This document shows, piece by piece, positions 11,913 to 24,040 of a stretch of DNA of 64,000 nt (positions are counted from its first letter, which is position 1; every line of letters starts with the position of its first letter). The translations under genes were made by a program, and so were the position numbers. Below the pieces are notes generated by a model. That model was not told the DNA's origin, searched no databases, and was given only the letters and a program-made list of their open reading frames with translations. The stretch is taken from assembly GCF_036898095.1 (NCBI RefSeq), contig NC_090726.1:35905019-35969018 (forward strand). Reading direction: 5' to 3'. This DNA is from Palaemon carinicauda (lineage: Eukaryota; Arthropoda; Malacostraca; Decapoda; Palaemonidae).

Positions 11913-11914
<2 letters not shown>
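10861..11914. other. AT-rich spacer, no gene seen
   Basis: I see no coding frame or recognised element. The LINE 5' end may extend slightly past 10860. A poly-C run lies at 11850-11858. Confidence 0.5.
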
Positions 11915-12009
<95 letters not shown>

Positions 12010-12017
12010 ACAGTATA

Positions 12018-12077
<60 letters not shown>

Positions 12078-12117
12078 ATGTGTGTGTGTGTATGTGTGTG
12101 TGTCTTGTATTTGTATT
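11915..12117. repeat. Compound (AT)n/(GT)n microsatellite
   Basis: Two (AT)n blocks alternate with two (TG)n blocks, the last broken by TATG variants. Open frames on both strands here encode only alternating Tyr/Ile and Val/Cys and are artefacts. Confidence 0.97.
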
Positions 12118-13799
12118 GAAAAGTTGAGACGTCAAATGATTATACAGAATTGAAATATGGCAACTCGATTTGTAACATTTGTATACTTTTGCTAACAAAG
12201 ACGGCCCTTTACTGTCTTTGGTTCGCTAAAGGTTGGAGAAGGCTCCGCCCATTTCGTAGAAGTTGTAAGAAGAGCAACTCCTTGTCAGTTTTGTCATGGG
12301 AACACTAGAGACATCTGACGAAAGATTTCCCCTGAGTGCCGGCGTTCTTTTGATTCTGACTGTACCAATAGTGTTATTCTACGTAGTTTTTACTAATGAT
12401 ACATTTCATACCATGAAGCATTAGTTATCTTTTGGTTTCATAAAAAGGTAATTGAAAATTGAATGAAATAACTACGTAATTACTTTATTGTCCCACCTAT
12501 TTCTTCAGTACACGTGGCACTATCTGGCGACATCCCCCCCCCCACCCCCCACCCCCCCCCCCCCTCTTGAACCCCAAATGTAATTGAACTAACGTCTGTT
12601 TGCTGAGGAAATATTTCTGTGACATTTTTTGTGAAATTTGTAATTTCCTAACTTGTGGTCAGTCAACAAATAATATCAATTCACGTGTAGACGTCTATCT
12701 TATAGCAATTTTGCGCCCAAATAGCAACAGAAATGAAGTAATGAAAATCATAATTAATGGATGATGGGACCAATTAGCAATTTGGTACCCTACTGCAAAG
12801 GCCATCTATTGACAATGAAAATAAACAATGTGTAGAGCTCTTTAATCCTTGCATTCTAGAACATTCCATGATGTCATTTTTGTTTAAGAATAGCCAAAAA
12901 TAACCTACTTAACTGGAACTGAATATGATTTATACCAGCCACACATATCTCTACATAAGTATCAATCAATCATCCTTTTCCAATTGGATAGAACCATCAC
13001 ATGAATGGAACAAGGGACATGTGATGTCATCTTTCGACAAGAAGTAGAAACACTCGGATTCTATTCAAATTTGAAGAAATGTGTAATTACTAAAACATAC
13101 TTTCATGGTAGTTTTTTTTAATAAATGCATCAAGCATTCATAATTCCAATAATAATAATTTTCTTCTGATTTTTAGGCTCTAAGTTATGGTAGTTATATG
13201 TAAGATATAGATAATTTGTTTCACCAAAATGTGGAGATCTCAATAACCTAAAAGCAAAGAGTTAGAACTCAGCCATAGAATTAAAAATCCTAGATTTAAC
13301 CAAAATATATTCATGTCCGAAGCAAATACGTTATTAGCGAATCATATGCCCAATTATAGATATCAACCTTCTATAAAGTGTTCCTAGTGTTGTGTTTTCG
13401 AATCTGGGGCTAAAGTTAGGAAAAACAAATGAATGCATACTGCTGTTTCCTGATCTTTGATATAGCTAATCTAGTACCCTCTGAAAATCTTTCAAACCAT
13501 GCTCTGTTAGCTTAAATCCCATTAGTATGTATATGAAGTATTCAAAGTGTTATAAGTTAATGATTTTTTTTTCTTGCTATGGGTAAGTTAGAATACAGCC
13601 AAAAAATTAAGAGCTTCTTCATTAACTTACCATTCAGACTCAAAGGCCGATGAAATAAGAATACCCTCCTTGACCAAAAACAAAATGCAGGTAAATACGC
13701 ACACAAAATAGATACAGTAAAGTCCAGATGTAAAGGATTTGGTTGGATTATGTCAGACTGGGCCTAAATTTGCATGTATAAGTACCAGTTTAACGAAGG
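12118..13799. other. AT-rich spacer, no gene seen; poly-C at 12532-12565
   Basis: No coding frame or RNA gene is supported. A C-rich tract of about 34 bases, interrupted by single A bases, lies near 12532-12565. Confidence 0.5.
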
Positions 13800-14040
13800 T
13801 TTAAAAATAACAAATTTGGGAATAATTTGGATTTTTCCTAACTATACAAACCTGTAGCTCTTTACATTGGAGAAATATTTCTGCGGTAGTTGAAACTAGC
13901 CACTAAGCTTTTCGCAAGGTGTAACTACCCTCTGCTAGGAAGCGGAATGGGGAGCGGCGTAGACTAACCAACCCGCTCACACCTGTACTAGTTACTAAAC
14001 TTTACTTTTTATTTTGTCTCAGTAGAATAAAGCTGGCCTA
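13800..14040. repeat. Dispersed repeat, related to 62270-62480
   Basis: It contains TTCCTAACTATACAAACCTG, then a GAAACTAGCCACTAAGCTTTT block, then ACCCGCTCACACCTGTACTA and a T-rich end. A diverged copy with the same block order lies at 62270-62480. I suspect a terminal repeat of a retroelement (possibly DIRS type), since the copy at 62270 is followed by a coding-like region, but this is not shown. Confidence 0.4.
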
Positions 14041-14221
14041 AAAGCTTAAAAATCCTCTTTCTTTCCAGAGTGAAACCCTTGACTTCATGTAGATACGGAA
14101 TCCGTCACTTCCCTTGGCAAAGCAATGGGAGCCACCACCATGGGGAGTCACTTCCATTGCCGCTTGCAGCAATTCCTACCTTCCTTGGGACTTTTGGGTC
14201 TCTCCCCTAAGGAATGGTTTC

Positions 14222-14965
14222 GCTGACCCCCCCCCCACCGTTCGCTGACCCCCCCCCCCCCCACCGTTCGCTGACCCCGCCGGCGTTCGCTGGCCCCGCC
14301 GGCGTTCGCTGGCCCCGCCGGCGTTCGCTGGCCCCGCCGGGGTTCGCTGGCTCCACCGGCGTTCGCTGGTCCTGTCAGCGTTCCCTGGCCCTGCCGGCAT
14401 TCGCTGGAACCACCTCCGTTAGCTGGCCCTGCCGTCATTCAATGGTCCTGTCAGCATTCCCTGGCCCTGCCAGCATTCGCTGGAACCACCTCCGTTAGCT
14501 GGCCCTGCCGTCGTTCAATGGTCCTGTCAGCGTTCCCTGGCCCTGCCGGCATTCGCTGGCACCACCAGCGTTAGGTGGCCCTGCCGTCGTTCAATGGTTC
14601 TGTCAGCGTTCTCTGGACCTGCTGGCATTTACTGGACCTGCCGGCGTTCGCTGGCCCCGCTGGCGTTCGCTAGCCGTCCCGGCGTTCGCTGGCCCCGCCG
14701 GAGTTCACTGACCCCGCTGGCGTTTGCTGGCCCTTCCAGCCTTTACTGGCCCCGCCGGTGTTCACTAGCCCCGCCGGCATTTGCTGACCCCGCCGACGTT
14801 TGTTAGCCTTGCCAGCGTTCGTTGGCCTTGCCGGCATTTGTTAGCCTTGCTGTCATTCATTGGCCTTGCCCGTGTTCATTGGCCTTGCTGGCATTCACTG
14901 GCCTTGCTAGAGTTCATTGGCCTTGCCAGCGTTTGTTGGCCTTGCCGGCGTTTGTTGGCAATCAT
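14222..14965. repeat. 19-bp GC-rich minisatellite, ~39 copies
   Basis: The unit is close to GTTCGCTGGCCCCGCCGGC with an exact 19-base step between GTT positions 14285, 14304 and 14323. Copies drift along the array: CCCCGCC early, CCTTGCC late. Because 19 is not a multiple of 3, every frame is open in parts and repeats every 19 residues. Those frames are not genes. Confidence 0.95.
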
Positions 14966-17740
14966 GGACACTGGCTGGCTATCCTCGACAAATAACTAGT
15001 TACTAATTCTGACTTACCAACTTCCTTTGAGAACCTGGCTATTGTTCGTGTTGTTTGCGTACTGGGCCAACAAACCCTTATATGCGAGATTATGCTTCTT
15101 CATGGGAGGAGAGCCCATCTGACACTAAGCATGGCAAGAAGTGCAGGCAAGCTACTCTACCTGAGGAGGTCTACACAAATACAGATATTCACTAATACCC
15201 CCATGAAAAAGGGCTGGTATGAGCTCCTTTGGTTGTCCATGCACGCTCATCCAACACAAAACTCTTCGGTTAATGCCACATTTAGGATGGCTGCCAACCA
15301 TTTGCAGCCACCGCATGCTACCATTACACCATTGTGCCGCCATTTAATGCAGAAACAGATAGATTATACATAGTATGCATGTCGAATACTACTAAAAACA
15401 TCGCTATCAGTGAATCCTACTTTCATATTGCTTCTTATTATTCCTTATCATTTCTTAGTGTCCTATAGTGCAACCTCAAACAATGCAGATGCACAGCATC
15501 CCTTGGTGCAGTGAAATGTAGCTGCTGTATTGGGGAGACATACAGCATCCGCATAATGATAAGGCTAACTTATGGATGTAGGAATAAGGTTGGAAAATGT
15601 CCAAGTTACTGGCACTTTGGGCAGTGTATGATTCAATGATAGTCGTTGACCAGATTATTCAGAGAAAGAAGGATCTGATTGATGGCATCCTGATGAACAG
15701 GATATGTCACCCATAAAATTTCATTTGTTTTTTAAGGAACGCTGTATTGAGCTGATTCAAATGTTTGGCAGTCTTTCATAACATCCATTATTCCTGGATC
15801 GACGTAGAGATAAAATATTTCAAGTTTGTTTTGGTTAAGGTCTCGATTGTGGTCAAGAAGTAAAAAAATCCAGTAGTGATGTCAAACTTCTTCAATCAGG
15901 CAATCCTCTTGCTGTTGTATAAATTGTGATGCCTTTACGCAAAGTCCAAAGAATAAGGCTTTATTCTGCAAAGTTCACAATAGTACCTGGAACCAAAGAA
16001 GAGGCATTTTAAACAAGGAAACAAACAGACAAGATACTAAGCATACAATTTCATCACATTTTCCCCTCATTCTGAAAAGCACAAATGTAAAGTTAATCTT
16101 ACAAAAATGCAAATGCACAGGAGTGGTGTTGACACCTGGGGTGGTTATGGATTACCACCATCTTGGACTCGAAGACAGCGGCTGCAGCAGAGTAAATAGG
16201 AATTATATGCCAATATCAAACAATTAATGCAGAATCGGGCAAATTATACGTTGTATGCATATCTAATATCACTAAAAACGTCGCTATTAGTGGATACCCC
16301 TATTCTTATTACTTCTTATTGTTACTTATTGTCTTTTAGTAGGTCCCGTTATAAGTGAAACAAAATCCTGGGTTACAACGGGTATAACTTAAATGCCTCT
16401 ACACGCAAGCAGTATTCAGTAAAGTCTCCCAGTATGAGAGAAAGAGCTAAAACAGAAAGTCCTAGGGGAGTAGGAGGTCGTGGGAAGAAAAACGAAGAAT
16501 GATGATTCGAAGATAGATAAAAAGAGCATTACCATCCTTAAGTAAAAGCTTAAGTAGTAGGATTAGCGTCAGAATAAAGTATCAGCTAAGTAAGAGGGAG
16601 CTGATAAGTGAAAAATTCGGAAGAGTATACGTAGGAGAAAAAGGGGTTGGGCGGAAAAGATAGCTTAGAAAAGCTTAATAGCAAGAAATAGCAATACCAT
16701 AACTTTAGCTTAGGGTAGAAGAGAAGCTGAAAGGAAAGTGAGTAATTAATAGTATGAGAGGGGACAGGAAATAACTACAATAGAAAACTCTACGACAGCT
16801 GCCGTGCTGTTATGCTTCTGAGTGGGAGAGGATATGGATATTTGAATAGGAAGGGATAGGTTCATCAGTAGAGCATATCTTATGAAAATTAGTTACGGCT
16901 GGCTGACCATCCTTATTACACTTCCCTAGGCTATGTAAAAAAAAAAAAAAAAAAGTGTTTGCATGTGTGGGGGATAGGGGATAAGGGCACCATGTGGGAA
17001 AGAAGCAATGCGAAAAAGGAATAGGAAGGTTTTATGTAGACTGTGGTTGTCTGTAATTGGGGAGGGTGGGACAGAAGTAGGGTGGGGATATGTATGCTGT
17101 AGGGGAATGGATGGGACAAGGTAGGCGAAGGGGGGATAAAACTAGAACAGAGAGGACGACACGAAAAGTAAGTGAAAGAGTGAGGGAAAACCTTAAAAGG
17201 GATTGATATTAATGTAGACAAAAAATAAGGGACTAAATTATTTTGATGAAAGTTTATATGTGAAGGTGGAGGATATTTTATGTACATATGATCAGGGGAG
17301 TGTGCTTACGTTAAACTTATCTAGGAGGAGGGTGGGAACAGATAAAGGCCGAAAGATTATGAATGTTTTCAAGAATGTGTTCATTGACTTACCCAGGTGT
17401 GCAAGGATGAAGGACAGTTATAGATTGACGAAGAGTTGTAGTTTCAGGAAAGTGAAGAAGATAATGGGATAGAGGAACGTTATCTTTTGAGAGATCTCAA
17501 TATTTGCTGGGTTTATCTTCGATACTGATGATTTGCCAACAGCAAAGATAGTCCAGTCTAAGCCTGTGAATTATGACAGCTAAATTTCGGTTCGTAGTTT
17601 TAGTGATATCATAGGGCTGGAGATTGGTACCTGTCGGATTTTACATTTTTTTCCTGAAAGTTACAGTGGATTACCATTTTCTTTTTTGGTTGGTTAAGGG
17701 AGGGGTGCAAGGTTATATTAAAAGAAGTATATAGGAAATA
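14966..17740. other. Spacer with one ~130-bp direct duplication
   Basis: I find no supported gene. 15340-15480 and 16222-16350 are related copies in the same orientation, sharing TTAATGCAGAA, TAGTATGCAT/TTGTATGCAT, ACTAAAAACRTCGCTAT and TTATTGTCTTTTAGT-like text. A poly-A run lies at 16935-16954. The ~870 bases between the copies show no motifs, so an LTR pair is possible but unsupported. Confidence 0.45.
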
Positions 17741-18280
17741 GTCTAGTAGGAAGATAGGGCTCCCATGCACCCCCATGATACATTTTTTATACTTGCATTT
17801 TTGCAATCCCTGGGGTGTCTGGAAACAGAATCCCCTTTTTTCCCATTCAAAAAAATGTCCCATGTGGGTCGTTTAGCCGTCTATTTGTCCGCCATCTTGG
17901 ATTTCTTGAGATGTAAAAGTTAGGGGTAGGGGAAATATAAAGGACCTTTTCGTAAAGAAATAAATTAGTTACAGGTACAAACTAGGTATCATTGGAAAGG
18001 GTATGAACAGCACTATCACAAGAACCCATCACTTACTCGGTCATGACATTGATGACATCATCAGGGGACAAAAGGTCACGTTAAAGGGGCACTAGTCAAA
18101 ATTCGGGCCCATCCAATTTGTTAACCATCCTGCACCTAACTTAATAAATATTTTGGATTCTACTTTGCTTCAAAGAAAGTGTACATGAATAGGTAGTTTT
18201 TAAATCTAAAACAAATTAATTAACTAGAGTGTAACATTATTAACCCTTTCCACGAATAAAACGAAAATATTGAAAAAATG
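17741..18280. repeat. Left terminal inverted repeat, 540 bp
   Basis: Reverse complement of 21803-22343. It ends internally at TATTGAAAAAATG, where the two arms diverge. Confidence 0.9.
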
Positions 18281-18672
18281 TGGTTATGCGCTGAGTTTAC
18301 TGTTTCGGTGTGTCCTTTGCATGAAAGTGATTTCTTTTACTGTCCATAGATGATAACTGTTTATGGCTATGATTATTAACTGTTTTTTTCTATTTCAGGT
18401 GAGGGCATCGTAACTTCCTTGGCACTTTAGTAGTGGTGTTCAGTTTCTTCAACTGATAGTGCTGTCTCTTTTGTTAACAGGACACTGAGCAGTTTTGATA
18501 AAATGTTTTAGTAGCTGTAATTTCTGGTGGCATGCATACCCGCTTATAGCTTTGTAGTTTATTGGTGGTGGTTAATAATGTCTTTATTTCAGGTAACAGC
18601 TCTGGATTTAGTGTAGTGGTGGTGGCAGTGCATGCTTAGTTGTAGTTAACTGGTGATGGCGGTGGCTTTATC

Positions 18673-21525
18673 ATGTCAAAGGCAAAGAAACGCCGAACTG
18701 ATCATGGTTGCAATTTGGAGGAACTGCAGATGCCTCATTCTGTATGTATTTTACATGTGAGTGGCATACAGCAAGGTGAATTTATACCACTACAGAATAT
18801 AAAGGGTCCTCCCCAGGAAAAACTTGAGATGTTACATAATCTTTGTAAGAAACGGCTCCTTCAGTCACATGATTCACCCACTCGTATGGAAGCTGTGTGT
18901 TAGTTAATTCCAGACAGTCTTGATGGTTTGGACTTGGAAATGACAGGCTATCACTGGGGTTGCTATCAGGCCTTTACCAAACATCAGGATCGTTTGAAAT
19001 GTGTTGTGCTAGACGATGAACCTTCAACAATTTGATCCCCTCGTAAATCATCAACCTCTTCCAAGAACATTTTTCCACCTGAGTGTATTTTCTGTGGAAA
19101 CCTTGAGATGAAAGTTTCTGGAAGGACTGAACGTTGTGTCCAGTTTGCATCTTTCAAGGGGAAGAAAGCAGCTTGGACTCGTATTGAATCTCAAGCCCTA
19201 GAAATGGGAGACAATCGTTTACATCGCAATGTGGCAGGCAAAGATTTATTTGCAAGGGAGGCTCATTTCCATAAATCCTGTCATAGTTCTTTCAAACTGA
19301 GACGTGAATTACTTACGTTATCAAGCCAACAGAAGTACTGAAGACAAGCATGATGTAAAGCATGAAGCTCATCAAAGCTTGCTTAATAAAGTTCTGGATT
19401 TTATACGTGAGAGTTATTGGCCAGAAGGAGGTCGTGCAACTTGGAACACTCCGCCACCTATACGTCTAAGAACTTGAACGCTGTGGATTTCCAAATCCAG
19501 ATTTCAGAAGTGACAAGCTGAAGACCCGACTTCAAAGACACGAAATTAATTAGAGCATCGCTTTCACAAAAGTTTTTCCTGGGGACAGGGGATGCATAAT
19601 CTTCAACCTGGTGTACAGCAAAAGCATCTCTGTTGCGGAAGCAGTGACATATGCATATAGATTTGATTCCAGAGACAAGTTTGAGGATGTTGCCTTCCAC
19701 TTGCGCATTGCTGTTCAGAGGATGTTCCATGAGTCAACACCACTTCCTTGACCTCCAACAGCTGATGAGCTGGATGCCAGAGCATCAGAAGAATACCTTC
19801 CAACAAAACTTATGAAGTTCCTGTCGACTCTTCTGGTGGATGAATTAGTCATGGAAAAGTCTGAAAAGTGCCGACGTTTGGTCCTTTCCATAGCTCAGGT
19901 GAGATTTAACCACATTTGCTTTACCATCTTGATATATAGTTTTACCACACTCTGTAATGAAAATGTTAACCATTTTCTGTCTAATGTCTAGTGGTTTCAT
20001 TTCCAGGACATCTGCCGTGCTGTGACAAACGGAGAGTGGAAATTACCTAAACACATTCTGCTTTGTAGCACCATACGACACCTGTATAGAAGCAAGCAAC
20101 TCACCAATATACTCCATAGATTAGGTCACAGTGAGTCCTATGACTTTGGCTTGGAAGTTGAGACACCACTGGCAGGAGCCATTGACGATGTTTCCTCTTC
20201 GCTCACTCCCCAAATTGCTATTGGTGAGGACAACGAAGTTTTCCATGTTGAGTGGGAGAACTTAAACAAAATAACTACAAATGTCCATGGATCAAACGTG
20301 GTGAACAGCACTGGAGGGATTATGATACAGGAGGTGAAACCGAATGCTGACATTGCCGACAAAGATAGAACTCTCCCACTCAAGCAGCGGAATAGGACTT
20401 GTTGTTTGGAAGTTGGAACCCCAGCAACATTGCCCCCTCTTCATATTTATGGTCGCGTTGGGCCCAAGTTTCCACCAGGAGCAAAGTTCAGTCCACCCAT
20501 CGCAAACGATAAGTTGTATGCAGAGTGCATCCAAGAGTACCGTTTGTGGTTACTAATGTGAATGGTCACTGGCAGTAAACACGGTAAAGAAACGCAACTT
20601 GTCCCTGGATTTGGTGGCTTCATGTCAGCTACTGGCAAAAAACTGTCTCGGAAATCGACTATTGACTATTTCAACCCGATCAATCAGCCGTTCACCGAAT
20701 AATCCGTGATCAGGGAGCTGTTGAAGCGTTCAGAAGATGCTACGCTGGAGGTCGGCCAGAAATATGTTCTTAGCACCTTTGACCTTGGAGGTTGCATGGA
20801 AGCACTCCCCCTCATTTGGAAGTTTCCTGAAGAATACAAGAACCATGTGGTAACCCCAGGGCCTTTCCACACAGTGATGAACTATATAGGCATGTTGACT
20901 GGTCACAAATGTCTGGGCTCTGGCTACGCTGAAATCCTCCTTGAGGCTGGACTTGTAACCAGTGGCTGTCTTAAGAGTGTGCTAAAAGGGAAGGCATACG
21001 CCAAAGCTCTATTCTGTCTGAAGACTGTCAGTGAAGCAATAGAGCGGTTGTTGATAGAGCGCTTCAGTGAAGAGGAGAATGTAGATATCACCAACCCTGT
21101 GGCCCTGCTCAGTGCTGTCGAGAACTGCAGTCGTGAGTCTCTTGATCATGCCTTGCATGATCCATCTACTGTCATCATTTTGGACAAGTACCAGGCTTAC
21201 GAAGACAAGGTTTGTGATGGCCATTTAGGGAAAACAGCCACTTTCTGGCTCAGTGTGATTGATCATATACGACTTATCCTACAAGCGAGCAGATATTCCA
21301 ATCTTCTGGTCTCCAAAGCCATATGATCCTGAACAAGGTTGGGAACAAAATTATGAGGGTGTTCTGGAGCCAGTGTGGTCTTGCAGCCCGGTACTTTCCC
21401 CTGCCTTGATAGACTTAGTTCACAAGACTACGGAAGAGATGGAACAGTGTGATAATGACCCTGATGGAGAACAGGCTGACCAAGACAGTGACAATGAAGA
21501 ACTTCTCAGTGATAATGAAGATTAG
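18673..21525 (+). pseudogene. Decayed transposon gene of a large uncharacterised family
   Basis: I follow one protein across several frames. It starts MSKAKKRRTDHG (basic, possibly nuclear), then a Cys block PPECIFCGNLEM and HFHKSCHSSF (about 19075-19290). LNKVLDFIRESYWPEGG follows after a shift near 19325. SISVAEAVTYAYRF and KCRRLVLSIAQ run up to a splice donor at 19899. After an intron (acceptor ends 20007) come DICRAVTNGEWKLPKH, RHLYRSKQLTNILHRLGHS and NVVNSTGGIMIQ. A later block has FHTVMNYIGMLTGHKCLGSG and GYAEILLEAGLVTSGCL (about 20860-20975), and the C-terminus is acidic after another shift near 21290. Stops lie at 18901, 19034, 20559 and about 20701. From memory, similar long predicted proteins occur in crustacean, fish and cnidarian gene sets without known function and often carry a middle domain and a Cys-rich tail, both missing here. 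Confidence 0.7.
19899..20007 (+). other. Intron in the transposon gene
   Basis: The coding text reads SIAQ up to CAG, then GTGAGA, and resumes as DICRAV after TTTCATTTCCAG. The junctions are canonical GT...AG and the frame is kept across them. The length is about 109 bases. Confidence 0.75.
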
Positions 21526-21802
21526 ATTAATATGAACATTGAGACTTTTGGCAGTCATGATAATATTGCAGGTTAATACATTTTTGGCCTGCGTGTTATA
21601 GCAACTCGTTATCAGACATTCTGTCTATATATATGTGTGTAATGCATATTCTGATAATACCAAGTGAAGATACCAATGGAATTATACATAGACTGTATTT
21701 CGGGACTCATTGGAACATTTAAGGCCTTTTACCATAACAGAAAGGCAGAGAAAACAAAGATATGTCGAACTGGAATTTCACATTAATCTCATTTAAAAAA
21801 AT

Positions 21803-22343
21803 CATTTTTTCAATATTTTCGTTTTATTCGTGGAAAGGGTTATTAATGTTACACTCTAGTTAATTAATTTGTTTTAGATTTAAAAACTACCTATTCATGT
21901 ACACTTTCTTTGAAGCAAAGTAGAATCCAAAATATTTATTCAGTTAAGTGCAGGATGGTTAACAAATTGGATGGGCCGAAATTTTGACTAGTGCCCCTTT
22001 AACGTGACCTTTTGACCCTTGATGACGTCATCAATGTCATGACCGAATAAGTGATGGGTTCTTGTGATAGTGCTGTTCATACACTTTCCAATGATACCTA
22101 GTTTGTACCTGTAACTAATTTATTTCTTTACGAAAAGGTCCTTTATATTTCCCCTACCCCTAACTTTTACATCTCAAGAAATCCAAGATAGCGGACAAAT
22201 AGACGGCTAAACGACCCACATGGGACATTTTTTTTGAATGGGAACAAAGGGGATTCTGTTTCCAGACACCCCAGGGATTGCAAAAATGCAAGTTAAGAAA
22301 ATGTATCATGGGGGTGCATGGGAACCCTATCTTCCTACTAGAC
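21803..22343. repeat. Right terminal inverted repeat, 541 bp
   Basis: Reverse complement of 17741-18280 with scattered substitutions and small indels. TA follows immediately. Confidence 0.9.
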
Positions 22344-22345
22344 TA

Positions 22346-22890
22346 AAAGTGCTATTTGTAAGGCGATCAGCCTCTTCGTTACTACAAATGCCCTTGTGAC
22401 TCGGGATCCAATTGAGAGTAATCTTTTTATTCCTACGGGAGTAAGCAAAGGCTCAGGCGAATAAGGTGAATATTTTTAGAATTACTATGACCTTTAGGGA
22501 CTTGAGTGGCGCCTCTAGAGTCAGTATGATTTGTGGTCTCCAATTTTTAAAGGAAATTTTCTAAAGCATCTGCACTGGAGACCTGTTCTGTTTGAAGAAT
22601 TGAGGCATTGTCTGAAAGCCTCCAATTGTTAACAAAAGATTCAGAGAATACAGCAGCAGCAACAGCAGAGATGTTTCGGTCTACTGAATCATCTGTAAAA
22701 TAAATGTTGGGCAATTTTCTATTATCAATGGCAATTTGAGCAGCTATTTTCATGTTCAGCCTTCTGATGGACCGAAACAGGCTTCCAATATAATTCTTTG
22801 GATGGTCAAGGTCTTCATGTCAGTTAAGTAGTATAAGAATTCTATCTTTAAATGGGGTCGTTCCATCAGTTTTTAAAGTTTTGAAAATTA
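22346..22890 (-). pseudogene. LINE fragment, RNase H region
   Basis: The minus strand reads NIYFTDDSVDRN, AAAVFSESFVNNWRLSD and ASILQTE, the pattern of an RNase H domain (TDGS...E) that follows RT in some LINE groups such as the I group. Here the first Gly is Asp. The frame is open only in pieces. It belongs with the RT fragment at 24041-24995, from which it is separated by about 1.15 kb of unrelated sequence. Confidence 0.7.
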
Positions 22891-24040
22891 TTGAGTGGAG
22901 TCTAATGTCAATTCTGTCGCTGAGGATAAAAGGCTGGTTTTAACACATAAAAGATGTTGTGGAGGATTAATTTTTGTTTTATTTTTTGTTTATTTTCTTT
23001 TGCCAAATCCAGAGAGAGAGAGAGAGAGAATTTCATTTGCTTTAGTTTTGCTAAATCGCGCGTGCACGAGAGAGAGAGTGTGTGTGTGTGTTTGTGTGGG
23101 TGTTTGTGTGTTTGTGTGTGTGTATGTCTGTTTGTGTGTCCGCGGTGCGCGCTGAAGAGCAAGTGGTAGTTAGTGAATGATTGTTTGTAGTGGGAAAGAC
23201 TGTCGGTATATTTGAGGTTGTTTGTTTACATTTTTTTAGTTAGGTTACGACAGTGGTGAATGTTTCGGAGCGAATGCTTTTTTTATTTAACTGCAGCTTA
23301 AGGCAGTTGTGTGAATGCTGGATGTACTTCTATATTTTTCGACCATCGTGGAAGTGTTTATTTATTTAATAAGTAAGTACAGTTTTGTTTATCTTTGCTT
23401 GTCGTGATTGTGAATGATAGGAACAGTTTATTATTTATCTTTGATTATAGTGCGATAGTTCAGTTAGTTAGGAGTGTTTATAAGTGTTTTTCTTTTTTAT
23501 GTTGGCAGGCCGTGATTCCTCCTTTGAGAGTTTTTTTTTGTTGAATTAACTGTTGATGACCTGGCCGGTTTATAAAGATTGTGTATGATGATGATGACGA
23601 TGATGATGATGATGATACTGACACCTGTGACTCAAGGAGTTGAGGCCGTTATGGCAAATTAAGAACTCTTCTGTTACCATAAACTGTAGTGGTAGTTTGC
23701 CGTGAAAAGACAGTTCGGCTTGTGTGTGGCGACAGTGTTGGTGTCGTAATATATATAAACACATATTTTGAGTTGGTGTGCGGTTTAGTTTTAAGTTTGT
23801 TAGGGGTTTTTTACTTGAATGGTGTTACTGGTTTTTTTTGGTATATTTATTAAGTTAAAGATTAGTTATAAGTGTAATTATTTTGGTTGTTGATGTTGTA
23901 TTGCAGTTTGAAGAAATATAGTTTTAAGGTTATGTTTTGTTTTGATTTTTGTCCTTTTGTCCAAGAGTCCCGCTGCTGATAGCGTAAGGGGAAAGATTGT
24001 ATTGAGGAGACATTTGTCTGTTTAGTGTGATTCAAGGGTG
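22891..24040. other. Insert of unknown origin inside the LINE, with (GA)n/(GT)n and (GAT)n tracts
   Basis: It is T- and G-rich on the plus strand. It has (AG)n at 23012-23027, an (AG)n/(GT)n compound tract at 23068-23140, and (GAT)n at 23586-23615. No protein motif is visible. It separates two parts of one LINE, so it is either an insertion or LINE sequence replaced by rearrangement. I did not find matching ends or a target duplication. Confidence 0.5.

Larger units (their letters stand above)
17741..22343 (+). mobile_element. DNA transposon with 540-bp terminal inverted repeats and a decayed gene
   Basis: Bases 17741-18280 and 21803-22343 are near-identical inverted copies. The element starts GTCTAGTAGGAAGATAGG and ends with its complement, flanked by TA on both sides (17739-17740 and 22344-22345), which fits a TA target duplication; an AAA duplication just outside cannot be excluded. 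Between the arms is a plus-strand, intron-containing, broken gene that fills most of the interior. I see no DDE transposase of a named superfamily. TIR differences are few (roughly one per 30-40 bases where I aligned them), so this insertion is not ancient even though the gene is broken. Confidence 0.85.

Noticed and set aside
11887..12198. Open frames on both strands over the compound microsatellite
   Set aside because: They encode only Tyr/Ile, Val/Cys and Thr/His runs produced by (AT)n and (GT)n.
14148..14999. Several Arg/Pro/Ala-rich open frames
   Set aside because: They are translations of the 19-bp minisatellite in different frames, with 19-residue periodicity and no domain.
18673..21525. 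Interpretation as a host gene
   Set aside because: Several stops and shifts, and a position exactly between 540-bp terminal inverted repeats, make transposon cargo or transposase far more likely.
23570..23764. His-rich minus-strand frame
   Set aside because: The His run is the complement of (GAT)n and nothing else is recognisable.
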